From the NCBI RefSeq assembly GCF_002532045.1, contig NZ_NWTG01000001.1, positions 558,001-622,000 of the forward strand: a DNA stretch of 64,000 nt, given 5' to 3'. The notes below the pieces were generated by a model. The model was not told the DNA's origin. It was given only the letters and a program-made list of their open reading frames with translations, and did no database searches. Both the position numbers and the translations under genes were made by a program. The stretch comes from Bradyrhizobium sp. C9. GTDB taxonomy: Bacteria; Pseudomonadota; Alphaproteobacteria; Rhizobiales; Xanthobacteraceae. Of this stretch, positions 34,125 to 43,321 are shown one piece after another; the first letter of the stretch is position 1; every line of letters starts with the position of its first letter.

Positions 34125-34658
34125 ATGCATGCCCGAGCCGACACCGCGGCCTCCTGGCCCGAGGAGATCTTTTCGATATTGCAGCGCTTCGAGGTGCGTC
34201 AGGTGCCCTACGTGCCGGACGCCGGGCATTCGGAGCTGATCGAGCGCGTGCTGGGATCATCCGCGATGCGCGGCATTGCGCTCACCACCGAGGAGGAAGG
34301 CGTGGCGCTGCTCGCAGGCGCCTGGGCCGGCGGCCAGCGCGGCGTGCTGCTGATGCAGTCGAGCGGGGTCGGCAATTGCATCAACATGCTGTCGCTGGTG
34401 CAGATCTTCCGCCTGCCGTTCCTCACGCTGGTGACGATGCGCGGCGAATGGGGCGAGTTCAATCCCTGGCAGGTGCCGATGGGCTCGAACACCCAAGGGA
34501 TTCTCGAATTGGCAGGGATCAAGGTGCTGCGCGCCTCGCGTCCGGACGAGGTGCGCGAGGTCGTCGAAGCGGGCGCGGCGCAGGCCTACAACGCCTGCAC
34601 GCCAACCGCCGTGCTGCTGTCGCAGCGTCTGATCGGGGCAAAGGTGTTCACCAAATGA
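34125..34658 (+). CDS. TPP-enzyme alpha subunit, sulfopyruvate/phosphonopyruvate decarboxylase-like
   Basis: A 177-residue protein matching the N-terminal (pyrimidine-binding) half of TPP decarboxylases. PYVPDAGHSELIERVL is followed by TTEEEGVALLAGAW, whose Glu should activate the cofactor, and SSGVGNCINML. Such split enzymes include sulfopyruvate decarboxylase ComD/ComE. The frame is open far upstream through the divergent P450 region, but ATG 34125 begins the domain. Its stop overlaps the next start (ATGA). Forms a heteromer with the following subunit. Confidence 0.82.
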   Translation: MHARADTAASWPEEIFSILQRFEVRQVPYVPDAGHSELIERVLGSSAMRGIALTTEEEGVALLAGAWAGGQRGVLLMQSSGVGNCINMLSLVQIFRLPFLTLVTMRGEWGEFNPWQVPMGSNTQGILELAGIKVLRASRPDEVREVVEAGAAQAYNACTPTAVLLSQRLIGAKVFTK

Positions 34659-35245
34659 GCAAAGCCAATCTCCTCGACCGCCGCGCCGTGGTTTCCGAAC
34701 TGCTGCGGGATCGCAAGGGCGCCTTCGCCGTCGGCGGGCTCGGCGCCTCCACGTACGACATCGCCGCGGCCGGAGACCATGAGCGCAATTTCTATCTCTG
34801 GGGCGGCATGGGCGGCGCGGTGATGATCGGGCTCGGCCTCGCGCTGGCCCAGCCGACGCTGCCGGTCGTCGTGATCACCGGCGATGGCGAGATGCTGATG
34901 GGCATGGGCAGCCTCGCGACAGTTGCGCTGCAACAGCCGAAAAACCTCTCGATCATCGTGCTCGACAACGAGGCCTATGGAGAGACCGGCGGCCAGGCCA
35001 GCCATACCGGCGGCCCCGCCGACCTCGTCGGCGTTGCCAAGGCCTGCGGAATCGGGGATAGCCGCTCGATCAGCACGATGGCTGAGGTCGAGGCTTTTGC
35101 TTCGTCTTTGCAAGACGTTACGGCGGGGCCACGGTTCGCCAGCGCGAAGATCGATGGGGCCAATCAGGAACGCGTGCTGTCCAGCCGCGACGGCACCTAC
35201 ATCGTCAACCGCATCAGAGGGTCGATCGGACACACTCCGATATAA
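34655..35245 (+). CDS. TPP-enzyme beta subunit, sulfopyruvate decarboxylase-like
   Basis: A 196-residue protein equal to the C-terminal, diphosphate-binding half. TPP/Mg2+ motif GDGEMLMGMGS with NEAYGETGGQ about 26 residues later (GDG-X-N pattern). Translation is coupled to the alpha subunit by a four-base overlap. Together they should decarboxylate a 2-oxoacid; sulfopyruvate, phosphonopyruvate or another 3-substituted pyruvate are options, and no taurine or coenzyme M gene is nearby to decide. Confidence 0.85.
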   Translation: MSKANLLDRRAVVSELLRDRKGAFAVGGLGASTYDIAAAGDHERNFYLWGGMGGAVMIGLGLALAQPTLPVVVITGDGEMLMGMGSLATVALQQPKNLSIIVLDNEAYGETGGQASHTGGPADLVGVAKACGIGDSRSISTMAEVEAFASSLQDVTAGPRFASAKIDGANQERVLSSRDGTYIVNRIRGSIGHTPI

Positions 35246-35286
35246 AGTGACTTTCGCGGTGCAATAGAACCTTGACTTTTGGTAAA

Positions 35287-35302
35287 GTGAGTGATTACTC
35301 AC
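35287..35302. promoter_or_regulatory. Candidate TetR operator GTGAGT-GATT-ACTCAC
   Basis: A 6-bp-arm palindrome lies 7 bp upstream of the TetR ATG and just downstream of a TTGACT -35-like box (35272-35277), so binding would block transcription of the efflux operon. Confidence 0.65.
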
Positions 35303-35309
35303 GACCCAA

Positions 35310-36011
35310 ATGTCTACCTTACGCATGACGAGTGACTTGCGGCGTCAGTTGATCCTGAGCGCCGCCAAGCGGTGTTTCGCCCGCAACGGCTTTGCCGGCA
35401 CCACGACAAAGAGCGTGGCGGCCGCGGCTGCCATTTCGGAAGGGCTGCTGTTCAAGCACTTCCCGTCGAAGGCGGCGCTGTACGCCGAAATCCTTGCCGA
35501 AGAGTGCGAGGCGGATCCCGATCTCGCGCATCTGCTCGGCCAGGAGCCCTCCACCGCGACGCTGGTCGAACTGGTGCAGGGCATGGTCGGCCACTTCATG
35601 CAGCTGCGCGACGCGCCGGACCAGGAAGAGGCGCAACGGATGCGGCTGATGGTGACGAGCCATCTCGACGACGGCGAGTTTGCGCGCCTGCTCTACGACA
35701 AGGTCGGCAAGCTGATCGGCCCGACCTTCGCCGCCTCGCTCGAGAGCGCGATCGCGGCCGGCGAGGCGACGCGGATCGGCGACGAGCCGCTCAACTTGTT
35801 CTGGTTTGCGCATCATACCGTGCTTATGGGTGCGCTGACGCAGCTGCCTGCGACACCTTGTCTCCCCTATGGGGATGCCGCCGCGGCCGAGCAGCAGCTC
35901 TGCCAGTTCATTCTTCGCGGTATCGGACTTACCGAAGCCGCAATTTCAACTCATTTGGGCCGCCAGCCGTCGCCGAGCGCAGGACCGTCGGTAACTGCAG
36001 AAAGTGCATGA
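35310..36011 (+). CDS. TetR-family repressor of the adjacent RND efflux operon
   Basis: A 233-residue TetR regulator. The HTH covers about residues 9-55 (LILSAAKRCFARNGFAGTTT ... GLLFKHFPSKAALYAEIL, quoted in parts). The C-terminal ligand domain is typical in length. ATG 35310 lacks a clear ribosome site and lies close to the operator and promoter; Met6 is an alternative. First gene of an operon with the RND adaptor, starting one base after its stop, and pump. Autorepression through the upstream palindrome is the likely control. Confidence 0.9.
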   Translation: MSTLRMTSDLRRQLILSAAKRCFARNGFAGTTTKSVAAAAAISEGLLFKHFPSKAALYAEILAEECEADPDLAHLLGQEPSTATLVELVQGMVGHFMQLRDAPDQEEAQRMRLMVTSHLDDGEFARLLYDKVGKLIGPTFAASLESAIAAGEATRIGDEPLNLFWFAHHTVLMGALTQLPATPCLPYGDAAAAEQQLCQFILRGIGLTEAAISTHLGRQPSPSAGPSVTAESA

Positions 36012-36012
36012 C

Positions 36013-37206
36013 ATGAATATTCAGACCGAAAGCCACATCTCGGGGCAACCGATCAAGGAGAAGCAAGCCAAGCGTCCCGTCCGCCTGGTGCGTTGGTTCA
36101 TCATCGTGGGATTGTTGCTGGCCCTGCTGGTCGGCGCGCTGGTCGGCTTCAATGCCTTCCGCAGCCACATGATCGCGCAGTTCTTCGCCAACAATAAGCC
36201 GCCGCCGTCGAATGTCTCGGTCGCCGAGGCGAAGACCGAGGTGATTCCGAACCTCTTGACCGCCGTCGGCGACCTCGTCGCCGTGCACCAGGTCAATGTC
36301 ACGACCGACGTGCCGGGCCGCATCACCGAGATCCATTTCACCGCCGGCAGCCATGTGAAGGCGGGGACCCCGCTGGTGCAGTTGTTCGACGCACCGGAGC
36401 AGGGCGACCTTGCCAGCTTCAAGGCGCAGGCGACCGTGGGCGAGCAGCAGCTCGACCGCGCCAAGCAGCTCGCGTCACGCCAGTTCGGGCCGCAGTCGAC
36501 CGTCGATACGGCGCAGGCGACCTACGACCAGGCCAAGGCGGGCATCGCCAAGACCGAAGCGTTGATTTCGCAGAAGCTGGTGCGCGCACCGTTCGAAGGC
36601 GATCTCGGCGTTCGCCAGGTCGAAGTCGGCCAGTATCTGACGGCCGGCACGCAGATCGTGTCGCTGACCGATCTCTCCGTGCTGTACGCCAACCTGACCG
36701 TGACCGAGAAGCAGAGCTCGCAGATCAAGGTGGGTCAGGTCGTGCGGGTCGCGGTCGACGCCTATCCGGGCCGCACCTTCGAGGGCAAGATCACCACCGT
36801 CGAGCCGCAGATCGCGACCGAGACCCGCAACATCCGGGTCCAGGCGACGATCCAGAATCCCGACAGCATCCTCAAGCCCGGCATGTTCGCGACCACCACG
36901 ATCGTGATGCCTGAGAAGCCGCCGGTCGTGACCATTCCCGAAACCGCGGTCGACTACACGCTGTACGGCGACTCGGTGTTCCTGATCACCGAGAAGAAGG
37001 GCGAGGACGGCAAGACGACCCTGACCGCGGACCGTACCTTCGTGAAGACGGGCAATCGCGTCGAAGGCCGCGTCGAGATCCTCAAGGGCCTGAAGGCCGG
37101 GGACAAGGTCGTGGCCGTCGGCCAGATCAAGCTGCAATCGGGCATGGCCGTTGCGATCTCGAACGATCCGCCGCCGCCGGTTCCGGCCGAGCCGCCGCGC
37201 TACTGA
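36013..37206 (+). CDS. RND efflux periplasmic adaptor subunit (membrane-fusion protein)
   Basis: A 397-residue adaptor with an N-terminal membrane anchor (FIIVGLLLALLVGALVGF) instead of a lipobox. Then come a lipoyl half-motif (VTTDVPGRITEIHFTAGSHV), an alpha-helical hairpin (about residues 125-175), the second lipoyl half (LVRAPFEGDLGVRQVEVGQY), a beta barrel and a membrane-proximal domain. GTG at 36004 is in frame, but ATG 36013 is preferred. It links the inner-membrane pump to an outer-membrane channel encoded elsewhere. Confidence 0.93.
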   Translation: MNIQTESHISGQPIKEKQAKRPVRLVRWFIIVGLLLALLVGALVGFNAFRSHMIAQFFANNKPPPSNVSVAEAKTEVIPNLLTAVGDLVAVHQVNVTTDVPGRITEIHFTAGSHVKAGTPLVQLFDAPEQGDLASFKAQATVGEQQLDRAKQLASRQFGPQSTVDTAQATYDQAKAGIAKTEALISQKLVRAPFEGDLGVRQVEVGQYLTAGTQIVSLTDLSVLYANLTVTEKQSSQIKVGQVVRVAVDAYPGRTFEGKITTVEPQIATETRNIRVQATIQNPDSILKPGMFATTTIVMPEKPPVVTIPETAVDYTLYGDSVFLITEKKGEDGKTTLTADRTFVKTGNRVEGRVEILKGLKAGDKVVAVGQIKLQSGMAVAISNDPPPPVPAEPPRY

Positions 37207-37224
37207 TCTTCATCATCTAAACCC

Positions 37225-37244
37225 GGAGGGCCGATTGGCCCTCC
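37225..37244 (+). other. Hairpin between adaptor and pump genes
   Basis: GGAGGGCC/GGCCCTCC with a GATT loop, 19 bp after the adaptor stop. No T-run; likely an mRNA processing or partial termination element within the operon. Confidence 0.5.
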
Positions 37245-37289
37245 GCCACATGTTGCCGCAACCGGCAGACAACACGAATCGAGTTGGCG

Positions 37290-40200
37290 ATGGCCTTCAC
37301 TGATATTTTCATCAAGCGCCCGGTGCTGTCGGTCGTCGTCAGCCTGCTGATCCTGCTGATCGGCTTGCGCGCGGCGATGGTGCTGCCGATCCGGCAATAT
37401 CCGAACCTGTCGAATACCGTCGTGACGATCACGACGTCGTATCCCGGCGCTTCGCCCGAGCTGATCAACGGCTTCATCACCACGCCGATCGAGCAAGCCG
37501 TCGCTTCGGCTGAAGGCGTCGACTACATGACGTCGAACTCGGTGCTCGGCACCTCGACGATCCAGGTCTACGTCAAGCTCAACCACGATCCGAACCAGGC
37601 GCTGACCGAGGTGCTCGCCAAGGTCAATTCGGTCAAATATCTGATCCCGAAGGAAGCCTTCGACCCCGTCGTGACCAAGGCGACCGGCGACACCATCGCC
37701 GTGATGTATCTCGGCTTCTCCAGCGAGGAGCTCACTGGCTCCGCGATCTCGGACTATCTGACCCGCGTCGTGCAGCCGGTGCTCTCGACGGTCGACGGCG
37801 TCGCATCGGCCGACATCCTCGGCGGCCAGACCTTTGCAATGCGCGTCTGGCTCGATCCGACCCGGATGGCCGGACGCGGCGTGTCGCCCAACGACGTCGC
37901 GGCTGCGATCGCCGCCAACAACTTCCAGGCGGCCGCCGGCCAGACCAAGGGCTTTTTCATCGTCTCGAACGTCTCGGCCAACACCGACCTTCAGAACATC
38001 GATCAGTTCAAGCGGATGATCGTGAAGGCGAAGGACGGCGGCTTCGTGCGCATCGAGGACATCGCGACGGTGGAGCTCGCGGCGCAGTCGACCGACGCCA
38101 GCGTCGCCTTCAACGGTGAGCATGCGATCTTCATCGGCATCAAGGCGACGCCGCAAGGCAACCCGCTGACCCTGGTGAAGGGCGTGCGCGCGCTGTTCCC
38201 CGACCTCGAGCGCAACCTGCCGCCGTCGATGAAGATGAAGGTGGCCTACGACTCCACCAAGTTCATCCAATCGTCGATCGACGAGGTCGAGAAGACGTTG
38301 ACTGAAGCGGTCCTGATCGTCGTCGTCGTGATCTTCCTGTTCCTGGCCTCGCTCCGCTCGGTGATCATCCCCGTCGTCACCATTCCGCTGTCGCTGATCG
38401 GCGTCTGCATCCTGATGCTGGCCGCGGGCTTCAGCTTCAACCTGCTGACGCTGCTGGCGATGGTGCTGGCGATTGGCCTCGTGGTCGACGACGCCATCGT
38501 GGTGGTGGAGAACATCCATCGGCATCTGGAGGAGGGCCTGCCACCGGTGCAGGCATCGCTGAAAGGTGCGCGCGAGATCGTGGGCCCGGTCGTCTCCATG
38601 ACGATCACGCTCGCGGCGGTGTACGCGCCGATCGGCTTCCTCGGCGGCGTTACCGGCACGCTGTTCCGCGAATTCGCCTTCACCTTGGCGGGCTCGGTGA
38701 TCGTGTCGGGCGTGATCGCGCTGACGCTGTCGCCGATGATGTGCTCGGTGTTCCTGAAGAGCGCGGAAGAGGGCCGCTTCGCCAAGCTGGTCAATCGTGT
38801 GTTCGGCGCGCTGACGCGCGCCTATGGCCGCCAGCTCGACCGTTCGCTCGACTACCGGCCGATCACGGCGCTGTTCGCCGTGACCATCCTCGGCCTGGTC
38901 GGCTTCCTCTATATGCACATCCAGAAGGAGCTGGCGCCGCAGGAAGACCAGGGCATCGTGTTCGCGGTGACCAAGGCGCCGAAATACGCCAACATCGACT
39001 ACATCGATTTCTACGGCGACAAGATGGACAAGGAGTTCCAGAAGTTCCCCGAGACCGACCTGCGGTTCATCCTGAACGGCATCACCGGTCCGCAGGGCGG
39101 CTTCGCCGGCATGCTGCTCAAGCCGTGGGATGAACGCAAGCGCTCGGCCCAGACGCTGCAGCCGCTGGTGCAGGCCGAGCTGTCGAAGATCGAGGGCGTC
39201 AGCGCGTTCGCGTTCAGCCTGCCGCCGTTGCCCGGCGGACCTGGCGGTCTGCCGGTGCAGATGGTGATCTCATCGACGGCCGGATTCCAGCAGGTGTTCG
39301 ACCAGATGAGCAAGCTGAAGGATGCCGCGCGCAAGAGCGGCCTGTTCATCGTCACCGACAGCGACCTCGATTTCAACCAGCCGGTGGTCCGCGTGAAGGT
39401 CGATCGCTCCAAGGCGAGCGACCTCGGCATCACCATGCAGTCGATCGGCGGCGCGCTGGCGACGCTGCTCGGCGGCAACTACGTCAACCGCTTCAACCTC
39501 GAAGGACGCTCCTATCAGGTGATCCCGCAGGTGCCGCGCGCCAGCCGGCTCGCGCCGGAATCGTTCGACAATTACTACGTCCCGACCGCGACCGGGCAGC
39601 TGGTGCGGCTGTCGACCGTGGTTTCGGTCGAGACCGGTGTCGATCCGAATGCGCTGACCCACTACAACCAGCTCAACTCGTCGACCTTCCAGGCCGTGCC
39701 GATGCCCGGCGTCTCGATGGGGCAGGCGGTCGAGTTCCTGCAGGGTGAAGCCAAGAAGCTGCCGTCCGGCTTCAGCTACGACTTCCTGGCCGACTCCCGG
39801 CAATACGTCCATGAAGGCAACCAGCTGCTGGTCACCTTCGCGTTCGCCATCATCATCATCTTCCTGGTGCTGGCGGCGCAGTTCGAGAGCCTGCGCGATC
39901 CGTTCGTGATCATGATCTCCGTGCCGATGGCGATCGTCGGCGCCCTGATCCCGCTGTTCTTCGGCGTCGCCACCATGAACATCTACACCCAGGTGGGCCT
40001 GCTGACGCTGGTCGGACTGATCACCAAGCACGGCATCCTGATGGTGGAGTTCGCCAACGAGCTGCAGCTCAACGAGGGACTGGACCGCCGTTCGGCGATC
40101 GAGATGTCGGCCCGGATTCGTCTGCGTCCGATCCTGATGACGACGGCGGCCATGGTCACCGGCCTGCTGCCGCTGCTCACCGCTTCGGGCGCCGGCGCCG

Positions 40201-40391
40201 CCAGCCGCTTCTCGATCGGGCTCGTCGTCGTCGCCGGCATGACGATCGGCACGCTGTTCACTTTGTTCGTGCTGCCGGCCGTCTACATGACGATTGCGAC
40301 CGACCACCAGGCGGCGGCCCGGTCCGAGCGTGCCAAGCAGATCGCCGACTACGAACTCGATGCCCGCGAGGGCGCACTGAAACCGACCTGA
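37290..40391 (+). CDS. RND-family multidrug efflux pump, inner-membrane permease
   Basis: A 1033-residue HAE1-type pump beginning MAFTDIFIKRPVLSVVVSLL. Proton-relay residues are present: Asp400-Asp401 in TM4 (GLVVDDAIVVVENIH) and Lys913 in TM10 (LVGLITKHGILM). Two large periplasmic loops follow TM1 and TM7 as usual. TTG at 37284 is in frame, but ATG 37290 is chosen. It exports hydrophobic drugs or metabolites by proton antiport. No OprM/TolC-type gene follows; a strong terminator does. Confidence 0.95.
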   Translation: MAFTDIFIKRPVLSVVVSLLILLIGLRAAMVLPIRQYPNLSNTVVTITTSYPGASPELINGFITTPIEQAVASAEGVDYMTSNSVLGTSTIQVYVKLNHDPNQALTEVLAKVNSVKYLIPKEAFDPVVTKATGDTIAVMYLGFSSEELTGSAISDYLTRVVQPVLSTVDGVASADILGGQTFAMRVWLDPTRMAGRGVSPNDVAAAIAANNFQAAAGQTKGFFIVSNVSANTDLQNIDQFKRMIVKAKDGGFVRIEDIATVELAAQSTDASVAFNGEHAIFIGIKATPQGNPLTLVKGVRALFPDLERNLPPSMKMKVAYDSTKFIQSSIDEVEKTLTEAVLIVVVVIFLFLASLRSVIIPVVTIPLSLIGVCILMLAAGFSFNLLTLLAMVLAIGLVVDDAIVVVENIHRHLEEGLPPVQASLKGAREIVGPVVSMTITLAAVYAPIGFLGGVTGTLFREFAFTLAGSVIVSGVIALTLSPMMCSVFLKSAEEGRFAKLVNRVFGALTRAYGRQLDRSLDYRPITALFAVTILGLVGFLYMHIQKELAPQEDQGIVFAVTKAPKYANIDYIDFYGDKMDKEFQKFPETDLRFILNGITGPQGGFAGMLLKPWDERKRSAQTLQPLVQAELSKIEGVSAFAFSLPPLPGGPGGLPVQMVISSTAGFQQVFDQMSKLKDAARKSGLFIVTDSDLDFNQPVVRVKVDRSKASDLGITMQSIGGALATLLGGNYVNRFNLEGRSYQVIPQVPRASRLAPESFDNYYVPTATGQLVRLSTVVSVETGVDPNALTHYNQLNSSTFQAVPMPGVSMGQAVEFLQGEAKKLPSGFSYDFLADSRQYVHEGNQLLVTFAFAIIIIFLVLAAQFESLRDPFVIMISVPMAIVGALIPLFFGVATMNIYTQVGLLTLVGLITKHGILMVEFANELQLNEGLDRRSAIEMSARIRLRPILMTTAAMVTGLLPLLTASGAGAASRFSIGLVVVAGMTIGTLFTLFVLPAVYMTIATDHQAAARSERAKQIADYELDAREGALKPT

Positions 40392-40414
40392 GCCCTCCAG
40401 CTCTTGCTCGCAGC

Positions 40415-40453
40415 AAAGGCGGCACTGGCGAAAGCCACTGCCGCCTTTTCTTT
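40415..40453 (+). terminator. Rho-independent terminator after the RND operon
   Basis: AAAGGCGGC pairs with GCCGCCTTT, continuing through one mismatch to TGGC/GCCA around a GAAA tetraloop, followed by TTTTCTTT. It begins 24 bp after the pump stop. Confidence 0.9.
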
Positions 40454-40558
40454 GTCTCGTGATAGCCTTGTTGACCGTCAGCGCTAACCGCGACCGCGCT
40501 GCACTCCCTCTCCCGCTTGCGGGAGAGGTGAAGCGGACAAGATCTGGAGGAAACAGGC

Positions 40559-41302
40559 ATGGCGAGCGAATTTGCAGCAGGCAATTACCGGTTCATTCCG
40601 GCGGTGTTCCAATATTCAAGCGGCGCGCAGGCGAACGCCGGCTATGAGATCGAGCGGGTGCGCTTCGATCGCCTGGTGCCGCTTACGGAAGGCTTTGCGC
40701 GCATCGCGGCCTACATCAAGGACGCCGGCCGGCCGCTGACCGCGTTCTGCGCCTGCGAACTGCGTTCGCCGGCGGCTTTCACCGAAGACGGCTTCCGCGC
40801 CTTCAACCAGCACTACGTCAAGACGCTCGCCGAATGGGGTCTGTTCGACGGCACCATCAATCCGGTGGCGCGCAGCAATGTCTGTCCCGAGATCGATCCG
40901 CCGGCCGAGCCGTCGTTCCATGCCTTCTCGTTCACGCGGCCGAGCACGAGTGTCTCGCCGTCCTTCGTCATTGCGGGCGGCGCCGAGGCACGCAGCGGCA
41001 CCGCCAGCTATCCCGACCGCATCGTTTGCTACCGCGATCTCAGCCCCGGCGCGTGGCGGGAGAAGGTCCGCTTCACCACCGGCGAGATGGAGCGCCGTCT
41101 CGCGGAGTTCAGCTTCGGCTGGGAGGAGACGACCGCGGTGCAGGCCTACACCGTGCACGACATCCATCCCGTGGTCGTCGACGAGCTGGTCCGCCGCGGC
41201 GCGACGCGCTCGGGCCTGACCTGGCACTTCTGCCGCCCGCCGGTGGTCGATCTCGAATACGAGATGGATTGCAGGAGGGTGCTCAGGGAAGTGGTGGTTT
41301 AG
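40559..41302 (+). CDS. CnbZ/RidA-like protein, possible 2-aminomuconate-type deaminase
   Basis: A 247-residue protein. The pattern (FCACELRSPAAFTEDGFRAF, NPVARSNVCPE, then a C-terminal TTAVQAYTVHDIHPVVVDEL and TWHFCRPPV) is recalled from proteins annotated as 2-amino-5-chloromuconate deaminase CnbZ, with an overall RidA-like fold. That assignment rests on memory and could be wrong. A CTGGAGGAAAC site precedes the ATG. A separate CTCTCCCGC/GCGGGAGAG hairpin lies about 30-55 bp upstream. It is a single gene between the RND operon and the peptide-transport block. Confidence 0.6.
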   Translation: MASEFAAGNYRFIPAVFQYSSGAQANAGYEIERVRFDRLVPLTEGFARIAAYIKDAGRPLTAFCACELRSPAAFTEDGFRAFNQHYVKTLAEWGLFDGTINPVARSNVCPEIDPPAEPSFHAFSFTRPSTSVSPSFVIAGGAEARSGTASYPDRIVCYRDLSPGAWREKVRFTTGEMERRLAEFSFGWEETTAVQAYTVHDIHPVVVDELVRRGATRSGLTWHFCRPPVVDLEYEMDCRRVLREVVV

Positions 41303-41391
41303 GTCGAACAGTTTCGAGGGCACGCCCTGCCGATTCCGTCATCCCTGAGAGATCGTGAATCTATGCCTCTCGATGACGCAACATACTCGAT

Positions 41392-41417
41392 GTCGTCCCG
41401 GCTTTCGCCGGGACGAC
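41392..41417. repeat. Single-hairpin type-A repeat at the end of the peptide-transport block
   Basis: GTCGTCCCGGC-TTTC-GCCGGGACGAC: perfect 11-bp arms and a four-base loop. It stands between convergent gene ends (41302 and 41454) and could terminate both. Confidence 0.75.
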
Positions 41418-41453
41418 GAGGGGATGAAGGCGTGCGCTGTGACGGGGACAACG

Positions 41454-42344
41454 TCACCGCGCCTTCGGATCGAGTGCGTCGCGCAGGCCGTCGCCGACCA
41501 GGTTGAACGACAGCACGACCAGGAAGATCGCAAGCCCCGGCCAGATCGCCATCCATGGCGCGCTGGTCAGGAAGCGTTGCGCGGCGTTGAGCATGCTGCC
41601 CCAGGACGGCGCCGGTGGCTGCTGGCCGAGGCCGAGGAAAGACAGCGCGGCCTCGGCGATGATCGCAGCCGCGATCGACAGCGTGGCCTGCACCAAGAGC
41701 GCCGGCAGGATGTTGGGCAGAATGTGGACCAGCGCGATGCGCCAGCGCGGATTGCCCATGGCGCGCGCCGCCTCGACATAGTCCTCGACCTTGACGTTCA
41801 TCACCTGGCCGCGGGTCAGGCGGATGAAGATCGGAGTCGCCGAGACGCCGATCGCGATCATCGCATTGCCGAGGCTCGGCCCGAGGAACGCTGCGAGCGC
41901 GATCGCCAGGATCAGGAACGGGCAGGCCAGCATCGCATCGGTGATGCGGCTGATCAGCGCGTCGATGAAGCCGCCGCGATAGCCGGCGAGCAGGCCGAGC
42001 GGCACGCCGATCGCAAGCGCGATGCTGACCGAGATGACGCCGGCGAGCAGCGAGGCGCGGGCGCCGAACACGACGCGCGCAAGCACGTCGCGGCCGAGCT
42101 CGTCGGTGCCGAACCAGTGCTGCAGCGACGGCGCCTTGCGGACCAGCGACCAGCTGGTGGCGATCGGATCATAGGGCACGATCAGCGGCGCGAACACGGC
42201 AAGCAGGATAAAGAGCACGATCACCGCGAGCCCGAGCACGGCACCCTTGCGCCGGATCAGCCGCCGCCCGGCGCGCCGTGCCGGGCTTTCCAGCGTCTCG
42301 GCGGCGGCAAGCGCAGCTGATGTCCCGAGTATAGCGTCGGTCAT
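41454..42344 (-). CDS. Peptide ABC transporter permease, DppC/OppC type
   Basis: A 296-residue inner-membrane subunit of the second permease type. It has an N-terminal TM (VLGLAVIVLFILLAVFAPL), the conserved HWFGTDELGRDVLARVVFGAR segment (quoted: FGTDELGRDVLARV), about five further TMs and an EAA loop (EDYVEAARAMGNPRWRI). It is the last gene of the minus-strand run and follows the DppB-type gene by 4 bp. Confidence 0.93.
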   Translation of the reverse strand: MTDAILGTSAALAAAETLESPARRAGRRLIRRKGAVLGLAVIVLFILLAVFAPLIVPYDPIATSWSLVRKAPSLQHWFGTDELGRDVLARVVFGARASLLAGVISVSIALAIGVPLGLLAGYRGGFIDALISRITDAMLACPFLILAIALAAFLGPSLGNAMIAIGVSATPIFIRLTRGQVMNVKVEDYVEAARAMGNPRWRIALVHILPNILPALLVQATLSIAAAIIAEAALSFLGLGQQPPAPSWGSMLNAAQRFLTSAPWMAIWPGLAIFLVVLSFNLVGDGLRDALDPKAR

Positions 42345-42348
42345 CCGA

Positions 42349-43290
42349 TCAGCCCCTCAGCCGCGGGTTGACCAGGATGTAGGCGATGTCGGCGATCAGG
42401 TTGAGCGTGATGTAGATCGTCGCCGTGGTCAGCACCACGCCCTGCACGACGGCATAGTCGCGGTTGAATACGGCATCGACGATCAGCTTGCCGAAGCCCG
42501 GGATCGAGAAGATCTGCTCGGTGAGCACCGCACCCGACAGCAGCGTGCCGAGCTCGAGCGCGCCGAGCGTGATGATCGGCGTCAGCGCGTTGCGCATCGC
42601 ATGCTTGAGGATCACCGTGCGCTCGGACAGACCCTTGGCGCGCGCGGTGCGGACATAGTCGCTCTCCAGCACCTGCAGCATCGCGCTTCGTGTATGCCGC
42701 ATCAGGACCGCCGCGATCGCGTTCCCGAGCACGAAGGCCGGCATGACGGATGCGGCGAGGCTGGCGCGCCAGTTTTCGCTGAGCGGCACATAGCCGGAGG
42801 CCGGCAGCCAGCCGAGTTCGACGGAGAACAGGAAGATCAGCATGATGCCGAGCCAGAAATTCGGCGTCGAGATACCCCACAGCGCGAACAGGTTGGCGCC
42901 GTAATCCCAGGCGGTGCCTTTCTTCACCGCCGAGATGATGCCGGCGGGAATCCCGATCAGAAAGGCGACCACGATCGCCATGCCGGCGATCTGCATCGTA
43001 ACCGGCAGCTTCTGCGCGATCAGGCTCGACACCGGCATCTTGTTGCGCAGGGACTCGCCGAGGTCGCCCATGAGCACGCCCTTGACCCAATAGGCGTATT
43101 GCACCGGGATCGGTTGATCCAGGCGGTATTGCTGGCGGATCTGTTCGATCACGGCCGGATCGCGCTCCTCGCCGGCCATCACGAGCGCCGGATCGCCGGG
43201 CAGCAGGTGTTGCAGCGAGAAGATCAGGAGCGAGACGAAGAACAGCGTCGGGGCCAGCTGAACCAGCCGCTTGGCGAGGAAGTTCAGCAT
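42349..43290 (-). CDS. Peptide ABC transporter permease, DppB/OppB type
   Basis: A 313-residue permease beginning MLNFLAKRLVQLAPTLFFVS with the usual DppB TM1 and periplasmic HLLPGDPA segment, a NFWLGIMLIFLFS TM and the EAA-type SDYVRTARAKGLSERTV loop. Pairs with the DppC-type protein to form the channel for the binding protein encoded just upstream (32-bp spacing). Confidence 0.93.
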   Translation of the reverse strand: MLNFLAKRLVQLAPTLFFVSLLIFSLQHLLPGDPALVMAGEERDPAVIEQIRQQYRLDQPIPVQYAYWVKGVLMGDLGESLRNKMPVSSLIAQKLPVTMQIAGMAIVVAFLIGIPAGIISAVKKGTAWDYGANLFALWGISTPNFWLGIMLIFLFSVELGWLPASGYVPLSENWRASLAASVMPAFVLGNAIAAVLMRHTRSAMLQVLESDYVRTARAKGLSERTVILKHAMRNALTPIITLGALELGTLLSGAVLTEQIFSIPGFGKLIVDAVFNRDYAVVQGVVLTTATIYITLNLIADIAYILVNPRLRG

Positions 43291-43321
43291 GGTCGGCCCC
43301 GCGTGCCCAGCGCTGTCGCGA

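Noticed and set aside
37200..38918. 572-codon minus-strand open frame
   Set aside because: Antisense to the RND pump gene; His/Arg/Asp-rich with no membrane or enzyme motif.
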